Assembly: GCF_040958095.1 (NCBI RefSeq)
Contig: NC_091214.1
Location: 9,841,871-9,905,870 of the forward strand
Source: Procambarus clarkii
Lineage: Eukaryota > Arthropoda > Malacostraca > Decapoda > Cambaridae
Length of the DNA stretch: 64,000 nucleotides
Reading direction: 5' to 3'
A model generated the notes under the pieces. It was given only the letters and a program-made list of their open reading frames with translations. It was not told where the DNA came from and searched no databases. The first letter of the stretch is position 1, and the number at the start of each line of letters is the position of its first letter. This document shows, in pieces, positions 19,987 through 31,643 of this stretch. The translations under genes and the position numbers were made by a program.

Positions 19987-20313
19987 TGGTTTGTTATGGT
20001 GAACACAAATGTAGATACTTATAACATGTATACTAGTGTTATAACAGTTAAAGGAGTATGTTGGGAGCAGTCATTTTGGTGATGGAAGTAGCGTCGTCTG
20101 CTGGCCAGTGTGTGCGACTTTTTATGCAATTTTGTTTTGGCCAGTATGTCGTTGGGACACCATACCAGCTTAGGTGTACAGTTATAGTGAATAAAACATG
20201 TAAATACTTATATATAATGTGTGTATATAGTGTAATAACAGCACAGACAGTATAGGGGGAGTAGGAATGTTGGTAAATAAGGGTGGGAGCATCAGCTGAT
20301 TATGTTGGCAACC

Positions 20314-20317
<4 letters not shown>

Positions 20318-20344
<27 letters not shown>

Positions 20345-20600
20345 GAGATAAATACAAGAGTTGTTACATTCTTGTACAGCCACTAGTACGTGTAGCGTTT
20401 CGGGCAGGTCCCTGGAATACGATCCCCTGCCGCGAAGAATCGTTTTTTCATCCAAGTACACATTTTACTGTTGCGTTAAACAGAGGCTACAGTTAAGGAA
20501 TTGCGCCCAGTAAATCCTCCCCGGCCAGGATACGAACCCATGACATAGCGCTCGCGAAACGCCAGGCGAGTGTCTTACCACTACACCACAGAGACTGTTG
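20318..20600 (-). mobile_element. Near full-length tRNA-derived SINE
   Basis: Read on minus: GTGGTGTAGTGGTAAGACAC (A box), ATGGGTTCGTATCCTGGCC (B box), a body with TTAACTGTAGCCTCTG and GATCGTATTCCAGGGACC, and a poly(A) of about 27 (the T-run at 20318-20344). Length about 283 bp. The tRNA-like head is not a functional tRNA gene. Confidence 0.9.
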
Positions 20601-20760
20601 TCTTGACTGTCTTGACTCACCATACCAGCTTAGTTGTACAGTTAGTTCACACATTTTATTATATAAATATATCACACTACACACTATTGAATAATATTAC
20701 TGAAAAAAAAAATCAGACATTGAAATAATTTGGTCGGGTCACTTCACAGGTCGGCTGTGA

Positions 20761-21157
20761 AGGCCGACCTCAGTATGTTGTAAACATTAAGCATGCCAAC
20801 TGGCAGTGCACCTCGCCAGCCAACGTTGCTCCAGACTGGAGCAAAGACAGCGAGGACAAGAATTCTTGACACACCCAAGACAATGGCCACTTCCAACAAA
20901 TAGGACCTCTAAAGGGGTGACCCCTGAATACACCAAAGAAGAGAACCATGTTAGTGCTCAGAGTAGCACTAGGGAGCACCCAGGAAAGGAAACCCTGAGC
21001 ACATGCAGCTCCAAGCACACTGCAGACCTGGCTCTCACTACACCACAGTGTAAGTAAAAGCCACCAAGGGCAGACACCATACCTCATGGCTAAATAACAG
21101 AACACCAGAACCGGTACGGAAGAGCGGCGACCTGGTAACCTCAACATCAGCACTAGC
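20761..21157. other. Unassigned, partly DIRS-leader-like
   Basis: The stretch 20965-21010 (AGGAAAGGAAACCCTGAGCACATGCAGC type) resembles the DIRS leader at 36095-36120 and 47365-47395. The rest is not recognised. No gene. Confidence 0.35.
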
Positions 21158-23400
21158 CTGGTTACCTGGTTGATACCTGGTTGATAGGGTTCTGGGAGTT
21201 CTTCTACTCCCCAAGCCCGGCCCGAGGCCAGGCTTGACTTGTGAGAGTTTGGTCCACCAGGCTGTTGCTTGGAGCGGCCCGCAGGCCCACATACCCACCA
21301 CATCCCGGTTGGTCCGGCACTCCTTGGAGGAATAAATCTAGTTTCCTCTTGAAAATGTCCATGGTTGTTCCGGCAATATTTCTTATGCTTGCTGGGAGGA
21401 CGTTGAACAACCGCGGACCTCTGATGTTTATACAGTGTTCTCTGATTGTGCCTATGGCACATCTGCTCTTCACTGGTTCTATTCTACATTTTCTTCCATA
21501 TCGTTCACTCCAGTACGTTGTTATTTTACTGTGTAGATTTGGTACTTGGCCCTCCAGTATCTTCCAGGTGTATATTATTTGATATCTCTCTCATCTTCTT
21601 TCTAGTGAGTACATTTGGAGGGCTTTGAGACGATCCCAATAATTTAGGTGCTTTATTGCGTCTATGCGTGCCGTATATGTTCTCTGTATTCCCTCTATTT
21701 CAGCAATCTCTCCTGCTCTGAAGGGGGAAGTGAGTACTGAGCAGTACTCAAGACGGGACAACACAAGTGACTTGAAGAGTACAACCATTGTGATGGGATC
21801 CCTGGATTTGAAAGTTCTCGTAATCCATCCTATCATTTTTCTGGCTGTCGCAATATTTGCTTGGTTATGCTCCTTAAATGTTAGGTCGTCAGACATTATT
21901 ATTCCCAAATCCTTTATATGCTGTTTTTCTACTATGGGTACATTTGATTGTGTTTTGTACTCTGTATTATGTTTAAGGTCCTCATTTTTACCGTACCTGA
22001 GTACCTGGAATTTATCACTGTTAAACATCATGTTATTTTCTGATGCCCAGTCGAAAACTTTATTAATATCAGCTTGAAATTTTTCAATGTCTTCAGCCGA
22101 GGTAATTTTCATACTGATTTTTGTGTCATCTGCAAAGGATGATACGAAGCTGTGACTTGTATTTTTGTCTATATCTGATATGAGAATAAGGAAAAGCAGC
22201 GGTGCAAGGACTGTACCCTGAGGTACAGAGCTTTTAACTGCACTTGGACTAGATTTTATATGGTTGACCGTTACTCGCTGAGTCCTGTTTGACAGAAAAC
22301 TGAGTATCCAGCGTCCTACTTTACCGGTTATTCCCATTGACTTCATTTTGTGTGCTATCACGCCATGGTCACATTTATCGAAAGCCTTTGCGAAGTCCGT
22401 GTATATCACATCAGCATTCTGTTTTTCTTCTAATGCCTCAGTGACTTTGTCGTAGTGCTCAAGTAGCTGTGAGAGGCACGATCTTCCCGCTCGAAATCTA
22501 TGTTGGCCTGGGTTGTGAAGGTCATTGGTCTCCATGAAATTGGTGACCTGACTCCTAATCACTCTCTCAAATACTTTTATGATGTGCGATGTTAGTGCAA
22601 CTGGTCTATAATTCTTTGCCAATGCTTTGCTCCCTCCCTTGTGTAAAGGGGCTATGTCTGCTACTTTAAGTGCATTTGGTATCTCCCCCATGTCCAAGCT
22701 CTTCCTCCACACTATACTGAGTGCCTGTGCTACCGGCACTTTGCATTTCTTTATAAATATTGAATTCCATGAGTCTGGACCTGGGGCCGAGTACATGGGC
22801 ATGTTTTCAATTTCTCTTTCAAAATTTAGTGCGCTCGTGTTTATATCAGTTATATTTACAGGGGTTTGAATATCCCGCATAAAGAAATTGTCTGGATCTT
22901 CCACCTTCATGTTGTTTATTGGAGTGCTAAACATGTCCTCATACTGCTTTTTTAGGATTTCACTAATTTCTTTGTCATCCTCCGTGTATGAACCTTCACT
23001 TGTACGAATAGGTCCAATACTGGCAGTGGTTTTTGCTTTTGATTTCGCATATGAGAAGAAATATTTTGGATTTTTCTTTATTTCCTGAATTGCTTTCTGT
23101 TCTAACTACCTTTCTTCAGTTTCATATGAGTGTTTCAATTTCCGCTCGATTTCTTCAATCTCCCTATTTAAATTATTCCTTCTTTGACGGGAAATTCGTG
23201 TCTGCATAAGCAGTTCTGTTATTTTTTTCCTGCGTTTATAGTGTCATCTGCGTTCTCTTTCTACGTTAGATCTCTTTCTGGCTTTCCTCAAAGGAACATG
23301 TTTCAGACAGACTTGATACGCTTCTGAAGTCAGTTTTTCTATTCCTTCTGTAGGACTTGTATTACTTACAACAGTTCCCCATGGAATGTTTGTAAGAGCT
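21158..23400 (-). mobile_element. CR1-like LINE, 5'-truncated
   Basis: Reads, in minus-strand order, a linker region (about 23400-22935, lysine/arginine-rich, broken by stops), the reverse transcriptase (22934-21591), and a C-terminal part (21473-21204) ending in a 3' tail with TACCTGGTTGATACCTGGTTGATA. The endonuclease domain is missing. Confidence 0.85.
21204..22934 (-). pseudogene. CR1-like LINE reverse transcriptase
   Basis: A 447-codon open frame (22934-21591) holds the RT fingers and palm: YSAPGPDSWNSIF, ADIAPLHKGG, NYRPVALTSHIIKVFE, FRAGRSCLSQLL, DFAKAFDKCDHGVIAHKM, SVPQGTVLAPLLFLI and the catalytic SSFADDTK. A frame break near 21590 separates the C-terminal piece (IRGPRLFNVLPASIRN). 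Such enzymes prime reverse transcription at a nicked chromosomal target. No upstream endonuclease remains, so this copy cannot move on its own. Clade assignment (CR1/Jockey group) is from general motif style and not certain. Confidence 0.85.
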
Positions 23401-23429
23401 TGGAGAATGTTTGGACACATAACTTGGAG

Positions 23430-23860
23430 AATTGGAATGTTTGTAAGAGGTGGAGCTCACCACCTAGCAGGTGGTGAGCTCCCTCACCCCCCCCCCTCCC
23501 CCAAATAAGTTGGAAAGGTGAAGTGAATGAGCTCACACTAGTTCCGAGAGCTTGATCGTTAGTTTACATAGCTGGGGGGAAATTATTTTGGCCAGTTCTG
23601 AGGTGTTAGTCTGTTCCTGACTCCAGCAGTAGTTTATCTCACTGACTTTCTGGTTGCCTTCCCAGTGATGCGGGGAAAATAAATGTCACCGCTCCCTGTG
23701 CCTGTGTGAGGGGAGAGGTCTGGATTCTGGGTCTGGTCCATAGAAGGCCTCTAGAACGCTATAGCTGATGTGACTGCATTTAGCTTCAGCAAGCCACAAT
23801 GGCCTTTCTCAGAAAAACATGACTTTCAACACTTTTTTTTTTTCTCACCCTTTGGAGAGA
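23430..23860 (+). repeat. Old DIRS-like terminal repeat
   Basis: Order of blocks follows a DIRS right repeat: a G/C-rich start, a GGGGAAATTATTTTGGCCAG region, AGCTTCAGCAAGCC, a CTCAGAAAAACATG counterpart of CACCCAGAAAATGG, TTTCAACAC and a final T-run. Highly diverged. Confidence 0.4.
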
Positions 23861-24355
23861 GAAAGCAGAAAGTCAACCCATCCTTCTGTTTAGATAGTAC
23901 TTTTTTGTAACTATGTGCATCATAGCACAAATATTGACATACTAAGCAATTAAATAGTAGAATTTTGTAGATAGTAGAATTATAGTCTGAAAAAAATGAA
24001 GCTAAAAAATATTAAACTTATATATTCCAAGGCCTAGTATACCATACATGTGTACTATATTAGTCGTCAGATAGTGTGTATTAGGCCTAGAAAGGTTAGG
24101 TTAGGTTAGTTTGTCTTTACAACAAATAGAAAATCTTTTTGGTCTGTCCAAATTCAATATTTTCAATTTCTACTTTCCAATTGAGTTGAAGATCGGTATA
24201 TGTACTATGGTCCTCATTGTCACTATATGTACTACAAAAGAGGAAGGGTTGTTAAAAGTAGGTGTTACACCAGATGCTTAAAACACCACAATTTTCTTTG
24301 CTTTACACAGAAATTAACTGCTTTTATATTGCATTCCATGTAGATGGGTAGATTT
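23861..24355. other. No recognised feature
   Basis: A/T-rich, with a short GGTTAGGTTAGGTTAG tract at about 24096. No gene seen. Confidence 0.5.
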
Positions 24356-24366
24356 TATATTACATT

Positions 24367-27300
24367 CCGGGTAGATGGGACTCGATAGCCTGGGAAGGCA
24401 GCCCATCTAGGGGAAGGAAAACCCTGATTTTAAACCTCCGCTGCCTTGCGGCCATACCCCTTTTTTGGGAAAAGGCTTCAGGAGTCAACCTCGAGGAAAA
24501 ATCCGGAGTTGGAGCCCCTAAGGCAGTTCATTGTTGACTTCGACCTCGTTCTGGCAGCTCCAGCGACAGTGCTGGAACCATGTGTATTGGCATTTGCCTT
24601 TCCATTGGATAATTTCAGCAATGTGGGGAGGAGAGACCTCCTGCATGGGTAACAGCTTCTCCTCCATATCTACCTACCCGGGCTTTGCGCCCTGGAGAGG
24701 ACACTCCAGCTTCGCCTCACAGCGTCGAACCAACATGGGAAGCGACAGTCTACTGGTCTTAAGTCTTCTGCTCGATTGGCGAAGAGTGCGATGCCAGGCA
24801 TTGCTTCCAACGGTGGGAGGGGTCATCGCATCCCACTGGGCAGCTACCTCCCGCCTCAAGCTGGGCAAACCCCAGCCAATAAGGTGTTGCCTCGCCACGG
24901 TCCATTAACTTCACTGGGTCCGTGGGGTTTAGGATGAAAACCGACAAGCAGCCCGACAACTTTGCACCAAGCAATACCAAACCTAAAAAGAAAATATCAA
25001 CTGCCCTAAAGCTGGGCACATGGAACGTCAGGACACTGACACCAGGTTTCTCTGACAACCTGCAAGAAATCAACGACGCCTGAAAAACAGCAATCATCAA
25101 TAGGGAGCTGAGCAAACTGCAGATGGATATTGTTGCTCTCCAAGAGACCAGGCTCCCTGGATCAGTATCTGTGAGAAAGAGAGAGAGAGAGAGGGAGGGA
25201 GGGCCTTCTCTTTCTTCTGGCAAAGAAAATCTCCAGATGAGACCAGAGAACATGGTGTGGGATTTGCCATCAGGAATGCACTGTTGGGACACGTTATGGC
25301 ACCGACGGGGGAAACCGAACGAATTCTGTCTCTGCAACTACACTCCCAAACAGGACCAGTCAATGTAATTAGTGCATATGCACCAACCCTGACTTCTCCA
25401 GCAGAGGCAAAGGAAAAATTCTACGATGACCTCAACAGTGTCATAGCGAGAATCCCTGTAAAGGAGTCACTGTTCATCCTCAGCGACTTCAACGCCAGAG
25501 TGGGTGCCGATCACAACTTTTGGCCCACTTGTCTGGGTCAATTTGGCATAAGGAAGATGAATGAGAACCGGCAATGTCTGCTAGAACTCTGCTGCCTTCA
25601 TAGTCTCTGTGTCACCAACACGTTCTTTGGCACAAAGCCTCAACACCGAGTCTCTTGGAGACACCCCAGATCCAAGCACTGGTACCAGCTTGACCTAATT
25701 CTTACCAGGTGTCCAAGTCTACCCCGCATCAAGATTACCGTAGCTACCAGAGTGCTGTCTGTGACACCAATCACTCCTTGGTGTATAGCAGGGTCAAGAT
25801 GCAAACAAAGAAAATTCATCACTCGGAAAAGGAGGGCAGACCTCGCATCGACACCACCAAGACCTGCAACCAGGACAAGGTGGAAGATTTGGAACGTGTG
25901 CTCGAGGAAGCTCTCCCTGGCCCAGCCGGGGTCACCGCCTGTAAAAGATGGGAGCACTTCAGAGACACTGTGTTCAACGCTGCCATGTCTACCTTTGGCA
26001 AGAAGACCAGCAGGTCGGTAGACTATTTCGAGGCTCACTCGGAAGAGATGACACCTGTCGTCGAAGAGAAGAGAAACGCCTTGGCAGCCTACAAAGCCTG
26101 CCCAGGTCAGCACAACTTACAGATCCTTTGGGTCGTCCGCTGCAAAGTGCAGCAGAGTGCCAGGCGATGTGCCAACAACTATTGGCTCCAGCTCTGCTCC
26201 CAGATACAGACTGCAGCGGATACAGGCAATGTAAGGGGAATGTATGACGGCATCAAGTAGGCCCTCGGGCCAATCCAGAGGAAGACCGCTCCTCTAAAAT
26301 CTGCCACTGGCGAGGTGATTCAGGACGAGACACTTCAGCTGAAGTGCTGGGCCGAGCACTATGAGCTATACGCCAGGGAAAATGTGGTCACCGAAGACGC
26401 CCTGAGCACCATTGAGTGCCTGCCTGTGTTAATGGAGCTCGACAGCGAACCGACCCTCAAAGAACTCAGCGAGGCCCTAGACTCCCTCGCTCCTGGCAAA
26501 GACGGCATTCCTGCTGAGACCTTGAAGTGCTGCAGAAGTAGCCTGCTCATGGAGTTGCATGAAATTCTCTGCCTCTGCTGGGAAGAAGGAGAGGTGCCAC
26601 AGGACATGAGGGACGCCAACATCATCACGCTGTATAAGAATAAAGGTGATGGGCGACTGCAACAATTACTGTGGAGTTTTCTCCTTCATTGTCAGAAAGC
26701 TGTTTGCTCGAGTCACATTGAAGAGGCTGCAAGTACTTGCAGAGAGCGTCTATTCAGAATCACAATGCGGATTCAGAGCTAACAGGTCCACAATCGACAT
26801 GGTCTTTTACCTCAGACAACTACAGGAGAAATGCAGGGAACAGAAGCAGCCACTCTTCGTAGCCTTCATAGATCTGACGAAGGCCTTCGACCTCGTCAGC
26901 AGGGATGGCCTAGCCTGACCCAGGCTCCTCAGCATCATCATATCTTTCCATGAGAACATGAAGGGCACCGTGGTCTTTGATGGCCCTAACATCAGACACC
27001 TTTGACATCTGAAGTGAAGTAAAGCAGGGCTGCGTCCTGGCTCCAACCCTATTCGGGACTTTCTTCGCAGTTATGCTGCAGCACGCCTTTGGATCTGCTA
27101 TGGAAGGCATCTACCTCTGGACCAGGTTGGATGGAAAGCTCTTTAACCTCGCCAGGCTGAGAGCCAAGACGAAGGTTCAACTGAGGTGTCTGCGCGACTT
27201 CCTTTTTGCCGATGACGCAGCAGTCACTGCCCACTCAACCGAAGACCTCCAACGGCTCATGACCTGCTTCAGCGAGGCCTGTCAGGCTTTCGGACTCACC

Positions 27301-28170
27301 ATCAGCCTGAAGAAAACACAGGTCATGGGACAAGGAGTGGACTCCCCACCTGACATCGGCATCTCCGATTCCAAACTGGAAGTCGTTCACGACTTCATGT
27401 ACCTGGGCTCCACAGTCTCTGACTCACTCTCTCTTGATACGGAGCTAAACAAACGCATCAGTAAGGCATCTACTATCATGTCCAGACTGACAAAGAGAGT
27501 GTGGGCCAACAATAGGCTAACTGAGTATACTAAGATTCAGGTTTACAGAGCCTGTGTCCTGAGCACTCTCCTTTATGGCAGCGAGTCTTGGACACTCCGC
27601 ACCCATCAGTAAAGACAGCGGAATGCCTACCACATGCGCTGCCTTCGACACATCTTGGACATCACCTGGCAGGACAAGGTGACAAACAACAATGTCCTGG
27701 GGAGAGCAGGAATCACCAGCATGTACGCAATGCTGAAACAGAGACGAATGTGCTGGCTTGGCACGTGGTGTGAATGGGCGATGGCAGGATCCCCAAGGAT
27801 CTCCTGTATGGAGAGCTGATGCAGGGAAAGCATTCAACAGGCAAGCCCCAGCTACGGTACAAAGACGTATGTAAGAAGGACCTGAAAGCCATGGACGTCG
27901 ATCTTGCTACGTTGACCTTTCAGCCGGGGGGCAGTCTGTTCAAAAAGGTCTTTCCAAGTTCGAGGAGTCACTTGCCAAGAAAGTGGAGGCAAAGAGACAG
28001 AGGAGGATAGCCAGGAAGACAGACCAGAATCGGACTTTGTGCTCAGTGTGGGATGGACTGCCATTCTTGGATTGGCCTTATCAGTCACACCAGACGCTGC
28101 ACCAGGATTGACAACCAGAGCACAACTTCATAGTCTCCCGAGACTGAAGGATGCCTACTACTACTACTAC
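24367..28170 (+). mobile_element. Full-length RTE-like LINE with 11-bp target duplications
   Basis: Flanked by perfect TATATTACATT at 24356-24366 and 28171-28181. Order: 5' region (24367-24990), endonuclease (about 25010-25800), reverse transcriptase (about 26300-27600), C-terminal region to about 28010, and a (CTA)n tail just before 28170. The RTE-clade label is by resemblance. A (GA)n tract at 25178-25200 interrupts the endonuclease. Confidence 0.9.
25010..28010 (+). pseudogene. RTE-like LINE polyprotein (endonuclease + RT), multiply broken
   Basis: Endonuclease motifs across several frames: LGTWNVRTL (about 25013), DIVALQETRLPG (25126), HGVGFAIRN-type segment (25257), ISAYAPT, LSDFNARVGADH, LELCCLHSLCVTNTFFGTKP and HWYQLDLILTR. 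RT motifs: SLAPGKDGIPAE, CGFRANRSTIDM, FVAFIDLTKAFDLVSR and the catalytic FLFADDAAVTAH, then SLKKTQVMGQGV and YLGSTVSDS. The thumb/C-terminal part is MRCLRHILDITWQDKV. At least five frameshifts or stops (for example near 25080, 25260, 25700, 26280, 26660 and 27610). Degraded but not truncated. Confidence 0.88.
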
Positions 28171-28181
28171 TATATTACATT

Positions 28182-28497
28182 ATATAATTTTGATTCTTTT
28201 ATGTATTAAATTTTTAGTTCTGGAGTGAAACTTGCTTTCCGTAAAAGATTAAACAATTTCTATATGGACTGCTTAAACTCAAGATGTGTGGGAATACATT
28301 TCCCACATAGAATTAAGTGTTGGGGAAAATATTCTCATCAATAATGAAATATATAGCAGTAGGGTTTTCTAATACTTCGGCTTATAGAAGATTATTTTTA
28401 TTAATTTACAACTGGTCAAATTTTATGAAATGTTATTTACCTATGCAAGACCATTACAGTAAAATGCTACCCTTCTTATATACAGAATGTAGTTACA
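28182..28497. other. 3' flank of TRMT44, no other feature
   Basis: A/T-rich. On the minus strand this follows the TRMT44 stop and probably holds its 3' UTR. ATTAAA-like and AATAAT signals are frequent, so I do not name a poly(A) site. Confidence 0.4.
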
Positions 28498-28665
28498 TTA
28501 TTTACTAGGAACCTCTCTAACATCTTTCAAGTCAGAATTGCCATGAGCATATACACATGTTTGAGAGGGCAATGGGCAGCCTGTAATGTGGTTGATGTGA
28601 AACCAGCAGAGTTTAGTCTTGATATGACTACTTGATACTTTTGCTCTCCATACTGGTATTGGAAT
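28498..28665 (-). CDS. TRMT44: TRMT44 (tRNA Um methyltransferase), last exon
   Basis: Minus strand. Acceptor TTTTTTCTTCCAACAG precedes the exon at 28665; it begins in phase 0 with IPIPVWRAKVSS and ends at TAA 28500-28498. Residues CWFHINHITGCPLPSQTC followed by VYAHG form a CCCH zinc finger (C-x-F-H...C...C-x-Y-A-H), as at the C-terminus of TRMT44. It joins exon B (GVANLQ) in phase. TRMT44 2'-O-methylates uridine 44 of some tRNA-Ser in the cytoplasm, using SAM; the finger probably aids tRNA binding. Assignment rests on this plus exons A and B. Confidence 0.88.
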   Translation of the reverse strand: MPIPVWRAKVSSSHIKTKLCWFHINHITGCPLPSQTCVYAHGNSDLKDVREVPSK

Positions 28666-28859
28666 CTGTTGGAAGAAAAAATATTCAGCATGATAACCAT
28701 TATATTTTGACATTTCAAAATCTTGCATACAAGTCACCGTACCACAGCCGGACCACCTCAGGGCTGAAAACTGTCAAAGGGTTTTGTCGGAGTGTTACAG
28801 TTTCCTGCTCTCCACTACTATATTTCTAAAATAAATAATGTAAAACTGGAAGAAACGAT

Positions 28860-28925
28860 GTGTGTGTACGTGTACAGATGTGAATGAATGTGAATGTGCG
28901 TGTGAATATGCATATGTGTACAATT
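28860..28925. repeat. TG-rich simple repeat
   Basis: Imperfect TGTGTG/TGAATG run inside the TRMT44 intron between exons C and B. Confidence 0.7.
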
Positions 28926-29164
28926 ATATGAGTGGAGTTACAGGATGAAAGCTAGGCTTGAGGTGTCCCATCTTGACCTTAATCTCTACCATATGAAGTT
29001 GAGAAGCTTCAATAGTTTTGGTATACACTACTCTCATTTTTTAAATGAAATTAAATAGAGGATAACAGTACAGAATTTTTTATTTAATAAAATATAATAT
29101 TTAAATGTAAAGGATGCCATAAAACAGGCATTAAATATAATGAAATATCAATTTCTCGTTGAGC

Positions 29165-30040
29165 TCCGATAACACCCCTAACCTTACCTTACCTTGAGGT
29201 TACCCTCGGGTGATTTTGGGGCTCAGCAACCCCGCGGCCCGGTCGTCAACCAGGCCTCCTCGTTGCTGGACTGGTCAACCAGGCTGTTGGACGCGGCTGC
29301 TCGCAGCCTGACGTATAAGTCATAGCCTGGTTGATTAGGTATCCTTTGGAGATGTTTGTCAAGTTCTCTCTTGAACACTGTGAGGGGTCGGTCAGTTATG
29401 CCCCTTATGTGTAGTGGACGCGTGTTGAACAGTCTCGGGCCTCTGATGTTGATAGAGTTCTCTCTCAGAGTACCTGTTGCACCTCTGCTCTTCAGCGGGG
29501 GTATTCTGCACATCCTGCCATGCCTTCTGGTCTCATGTGATGTTATTTCTGTGTGCAGGTTTGGGACCAGCCCCTTTACTATTTTCCATGTGTAAATTAT
29601 TATGTATCTCTCCCGCCTGCGCTCAAGAGAATACAAATTTGGCTCTTTAGTCAATCCCAATAGTTTAGTTGTTTTACTGAGTGGATTCTAGCAGTAAAGG
29701 ATCTCTGCACGCTCTCCAGGTCAGCAATTTCTCCAGCATTGAAAGGGGCTGTTATTGTGCAGCAGTACTCCACTCTAGAGAGCACTAGCGTCTTGAAAAG
29801 TATCATCATTGGTATAGCATCTCTAGTGTGAATGGTTCTTGTTATCCAACCGGTACTTTTTCTTGCAGTTGTGACGGCTACGTTATTGTGTTCTAAAAGG
29901 TAAGGTCTTCTGACATGAGTACACCCAGATCCTTTGCATTGTTTTGTACGTGGTTTTCGTTTTTATATTTTCATTTTTTCCGTAGCACATGAGCTGGAAA
30001 TTATCTTCGTTAAACACCATATTATTTTCTGTAGCCCATA
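29165..30040 (-). mobile_element. CR1-like LINE 3' fragment
   Basis: Minus-strand open part 29660-29223 encodes NLYSLERRRERYIIIYTWKI, HGRMCRIPPL, INIRGPRLFNTRPLHIRG and VFKRELDKHLQRIPNQPG, parallel to 21473-21204. The 3' end is GCGGGGTTGCTGAGCCCC...GGTAACCTCAAGGTAAGG. The RT portion beyond 29660 is degenerate. Lies in a TRMT44 intron. Confidence 0.85.
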
Positions 30041-30410
30041 GAAAGCTCCTCCCCCGAAGGAGGAGGGGCCACCCAACGCCACCGCAGGTTGTCAGAAACA
30101 ACCCAAAAGCCCACAAATTCCAAGAGTTCCAGTGAAGGTAGGTGGAGAATAGGAGCTGCAGCAGTGAAAAACACCCTAGCATAAATACCAGCTACATCAA
30201 ATAACATCAAAACCCCTAAAACAGAGCCGGCTAACTCTGGGGCAACCACGTTAGCACAAAGCCACACACAAAACAGGTAAATAAACCCAAACTGATAGCT
30301 GTCTGTGGAGGCTTCATTACTACAAAAACAAACAAACAAAATCTGAAAAACAGTCAAACAAAAACAGTGAACCTGTAAACCCCAACATCGCAGGCTACAG
30401 TATAACACTG
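30040..30410 (-). pseudogene. Short DIRS RT-region fragment
   Basis: Minus translation FWVVSDNLRWRWVAPPPSG matches FRVVSRGLRWRWVAPPPFG of DIRS-1 (about 1845-1905). The rest is diverged. Inserted in or next to the LINE fragment. Confidence 0.65.
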
Positions 30411-30479
30411 AACCAATAGGAATGCAGGCCCAACTGGTCAGTCATTACGAGTGAATCACTTGGGTTAGAATCCTTTTTG

Positions 30480-30770
30480 GAGTTGTTTGGCTGTTTTAGT
30501 GCTCTGTTTACTGTGAAACTTGCAGTAATCTGTATTGCTTCACTTATGTTCTGGATGTTTACTCAGTGAGGGGTGATGGTAACGATGCCAAGCTCCCAGT
30601 GCCTCTGTGAAGGTACCAGCTTCTGGTCCAAGGTAAACCATACAGGACTCCTCTGACTCATGTGACTCACTTGATGAGAGCCATCTCAGCAGACAAGTTC
30701 AGTGAGCCACCAAAGGCTTCTCCATAAACCCCTTAAATTCAAAATGAAAATGAATCATGGAGTTTTATTT
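30480..30770. repeat. Possible old DIRS terminal repeat
   Basis: Blocks GCCTCTGTGAAGGTACCAGCTTCTGGTCC and GAGCCACCAAAGGCTTCTCC recall terminal-repeat blocks at 5110-5150 and 5215, but weakly. Confidence 0.3.
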
Positions 30771-30939
30771 TAAATATATTCAGCAGTTTTCTAAAGGGAC
30801 CAATTATTTATAATAGTGTTGCATATAAGTTGTTCTTTCTCTGCTTTTTCCAGAGCATCTAAGAGATTCCAATTTAAACTACCTGCATTTCCATATACAG
30901 TACTGTATTAGTACAAGAAATCCATTGATAATATCTTAC

Positions 30940-31125
30940 CTGAAGATTAGCTACTCCACGCGAAATGTTGAAAATGTGTTTGTGATTCTTCAGGAGTGTT
31001 TGTAACCCTCCACATTCATTCTTCAGTGCTGACAGCTGGTTTGGTTCCATACGTTTAGCTATGTCACCCAGAGTCATGCTGCCTCCACGATCCCAAGTTA
31101 CAAAACTATTCTTGCTTATTTCAAC
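30940..31125 (-). CDS. TRMT44: TRMT44, penultimate exon
   Basis: 186 nt, phase 0 at both ends. Acceptor TTTTTTAAATGATGACAG lies before 31125, donor CAG|GTAAGA after 30940. It encodes VEISKNSFVTWDRGGSMTLG, then RMEPNQLSALKNECGGLQTL and LLKNHKHIFNISRG. The ECGGLQTLL..NH..F core is, to my knowledge, a conserved TRMT44 segment between the methyltransferase core and the zinc finger. Exon A joins upstream in phase (KKHILE|VEIS). The T6 of the acceptor tract is the end of DIRS-3, whose terminus lies 12 nt from the exon. Intron to exon A is 18.9 kb. Confidence 0.88.
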
Positions 31126-31137
31126 CTGTCATCATTT

Positions 31138-31597
31138 AAAAAACCAGCATTGAATGTAATGAAACGCCATTTTCTGGGTGAGTCCCGGAGGCTCCCCGGA
31201 GCTATCCATGGCTGATATGGATACCCTAACTATTTTGCATCAGTCGATGTGGGTGGAGTTCTAGGCCTACCGGGGACCACGAGCCAGAACCTGGCCCCCT
31301 CAGAGAGGCACAGGAAGCAATGGCCCATAGAAATGCACATGTGATTTGGAGCATTCTATATCTGCCATCGACCGGGACAGGCACCCAGAAAGGTAAGCGC
31401 CACAAAACAAACACCTATTCTGGTTAAACAACAAAAATCGACAAACGAGTGGACAGAACTCCCCCAGGAAAAACGAACTAACAAGCATGACGTCACGCGA
31501 GCCGCGCCGCATGTCTGCGCAGCTCCCCCCTCCCCGGGAGGGGGAAGGGGGAGCCCCAGACCCCCGCACCGGCGATCCCTGCCCCAGTTCTGAGGCT
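31138..31597 (-). repeat. DIRS-3 left inverted terminal repeat with outer extension
   Basis: 31190-31597 is a near-perfect reverse complement of 36240-36657. The outer ~55 bases (AAAAAACCAGCATTGAATG onward) exist only on this side and pair with the ICR. Contains TGACGTCA at about 31489. Confidence 0.9.
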
Positions 31598-31643
31598 GGA
31601 TATTAAAACCGTGAAAAACCCGCCGACCGGAGGGCGGGAGGTG

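Larger units (their letters stand above)
17705..20760 (+). mobile_element. Non-autonomous piggyBac-like element split by a related element and a SINE
   Basis: Left end TTAACCCTTAAACTGCGCAATAC at 17705. The body matches 12430-13300. It is interrupted at TTAA 18218-18221 by another element, and its sequence resumes at 19987 (TGGTTTGTTATGGTGAACAC), then holds a SINE. The right end is uncertain. Confidence 0.55.

Noticed and set aside
20770..21462. 230-codon minus-strand frame at the LINE 3' end
   Set aside because: Runs through the LINE 3' tail repeats and unrelated leader-like DNA; the true RT C-terminus is in another frame (21473-21204).
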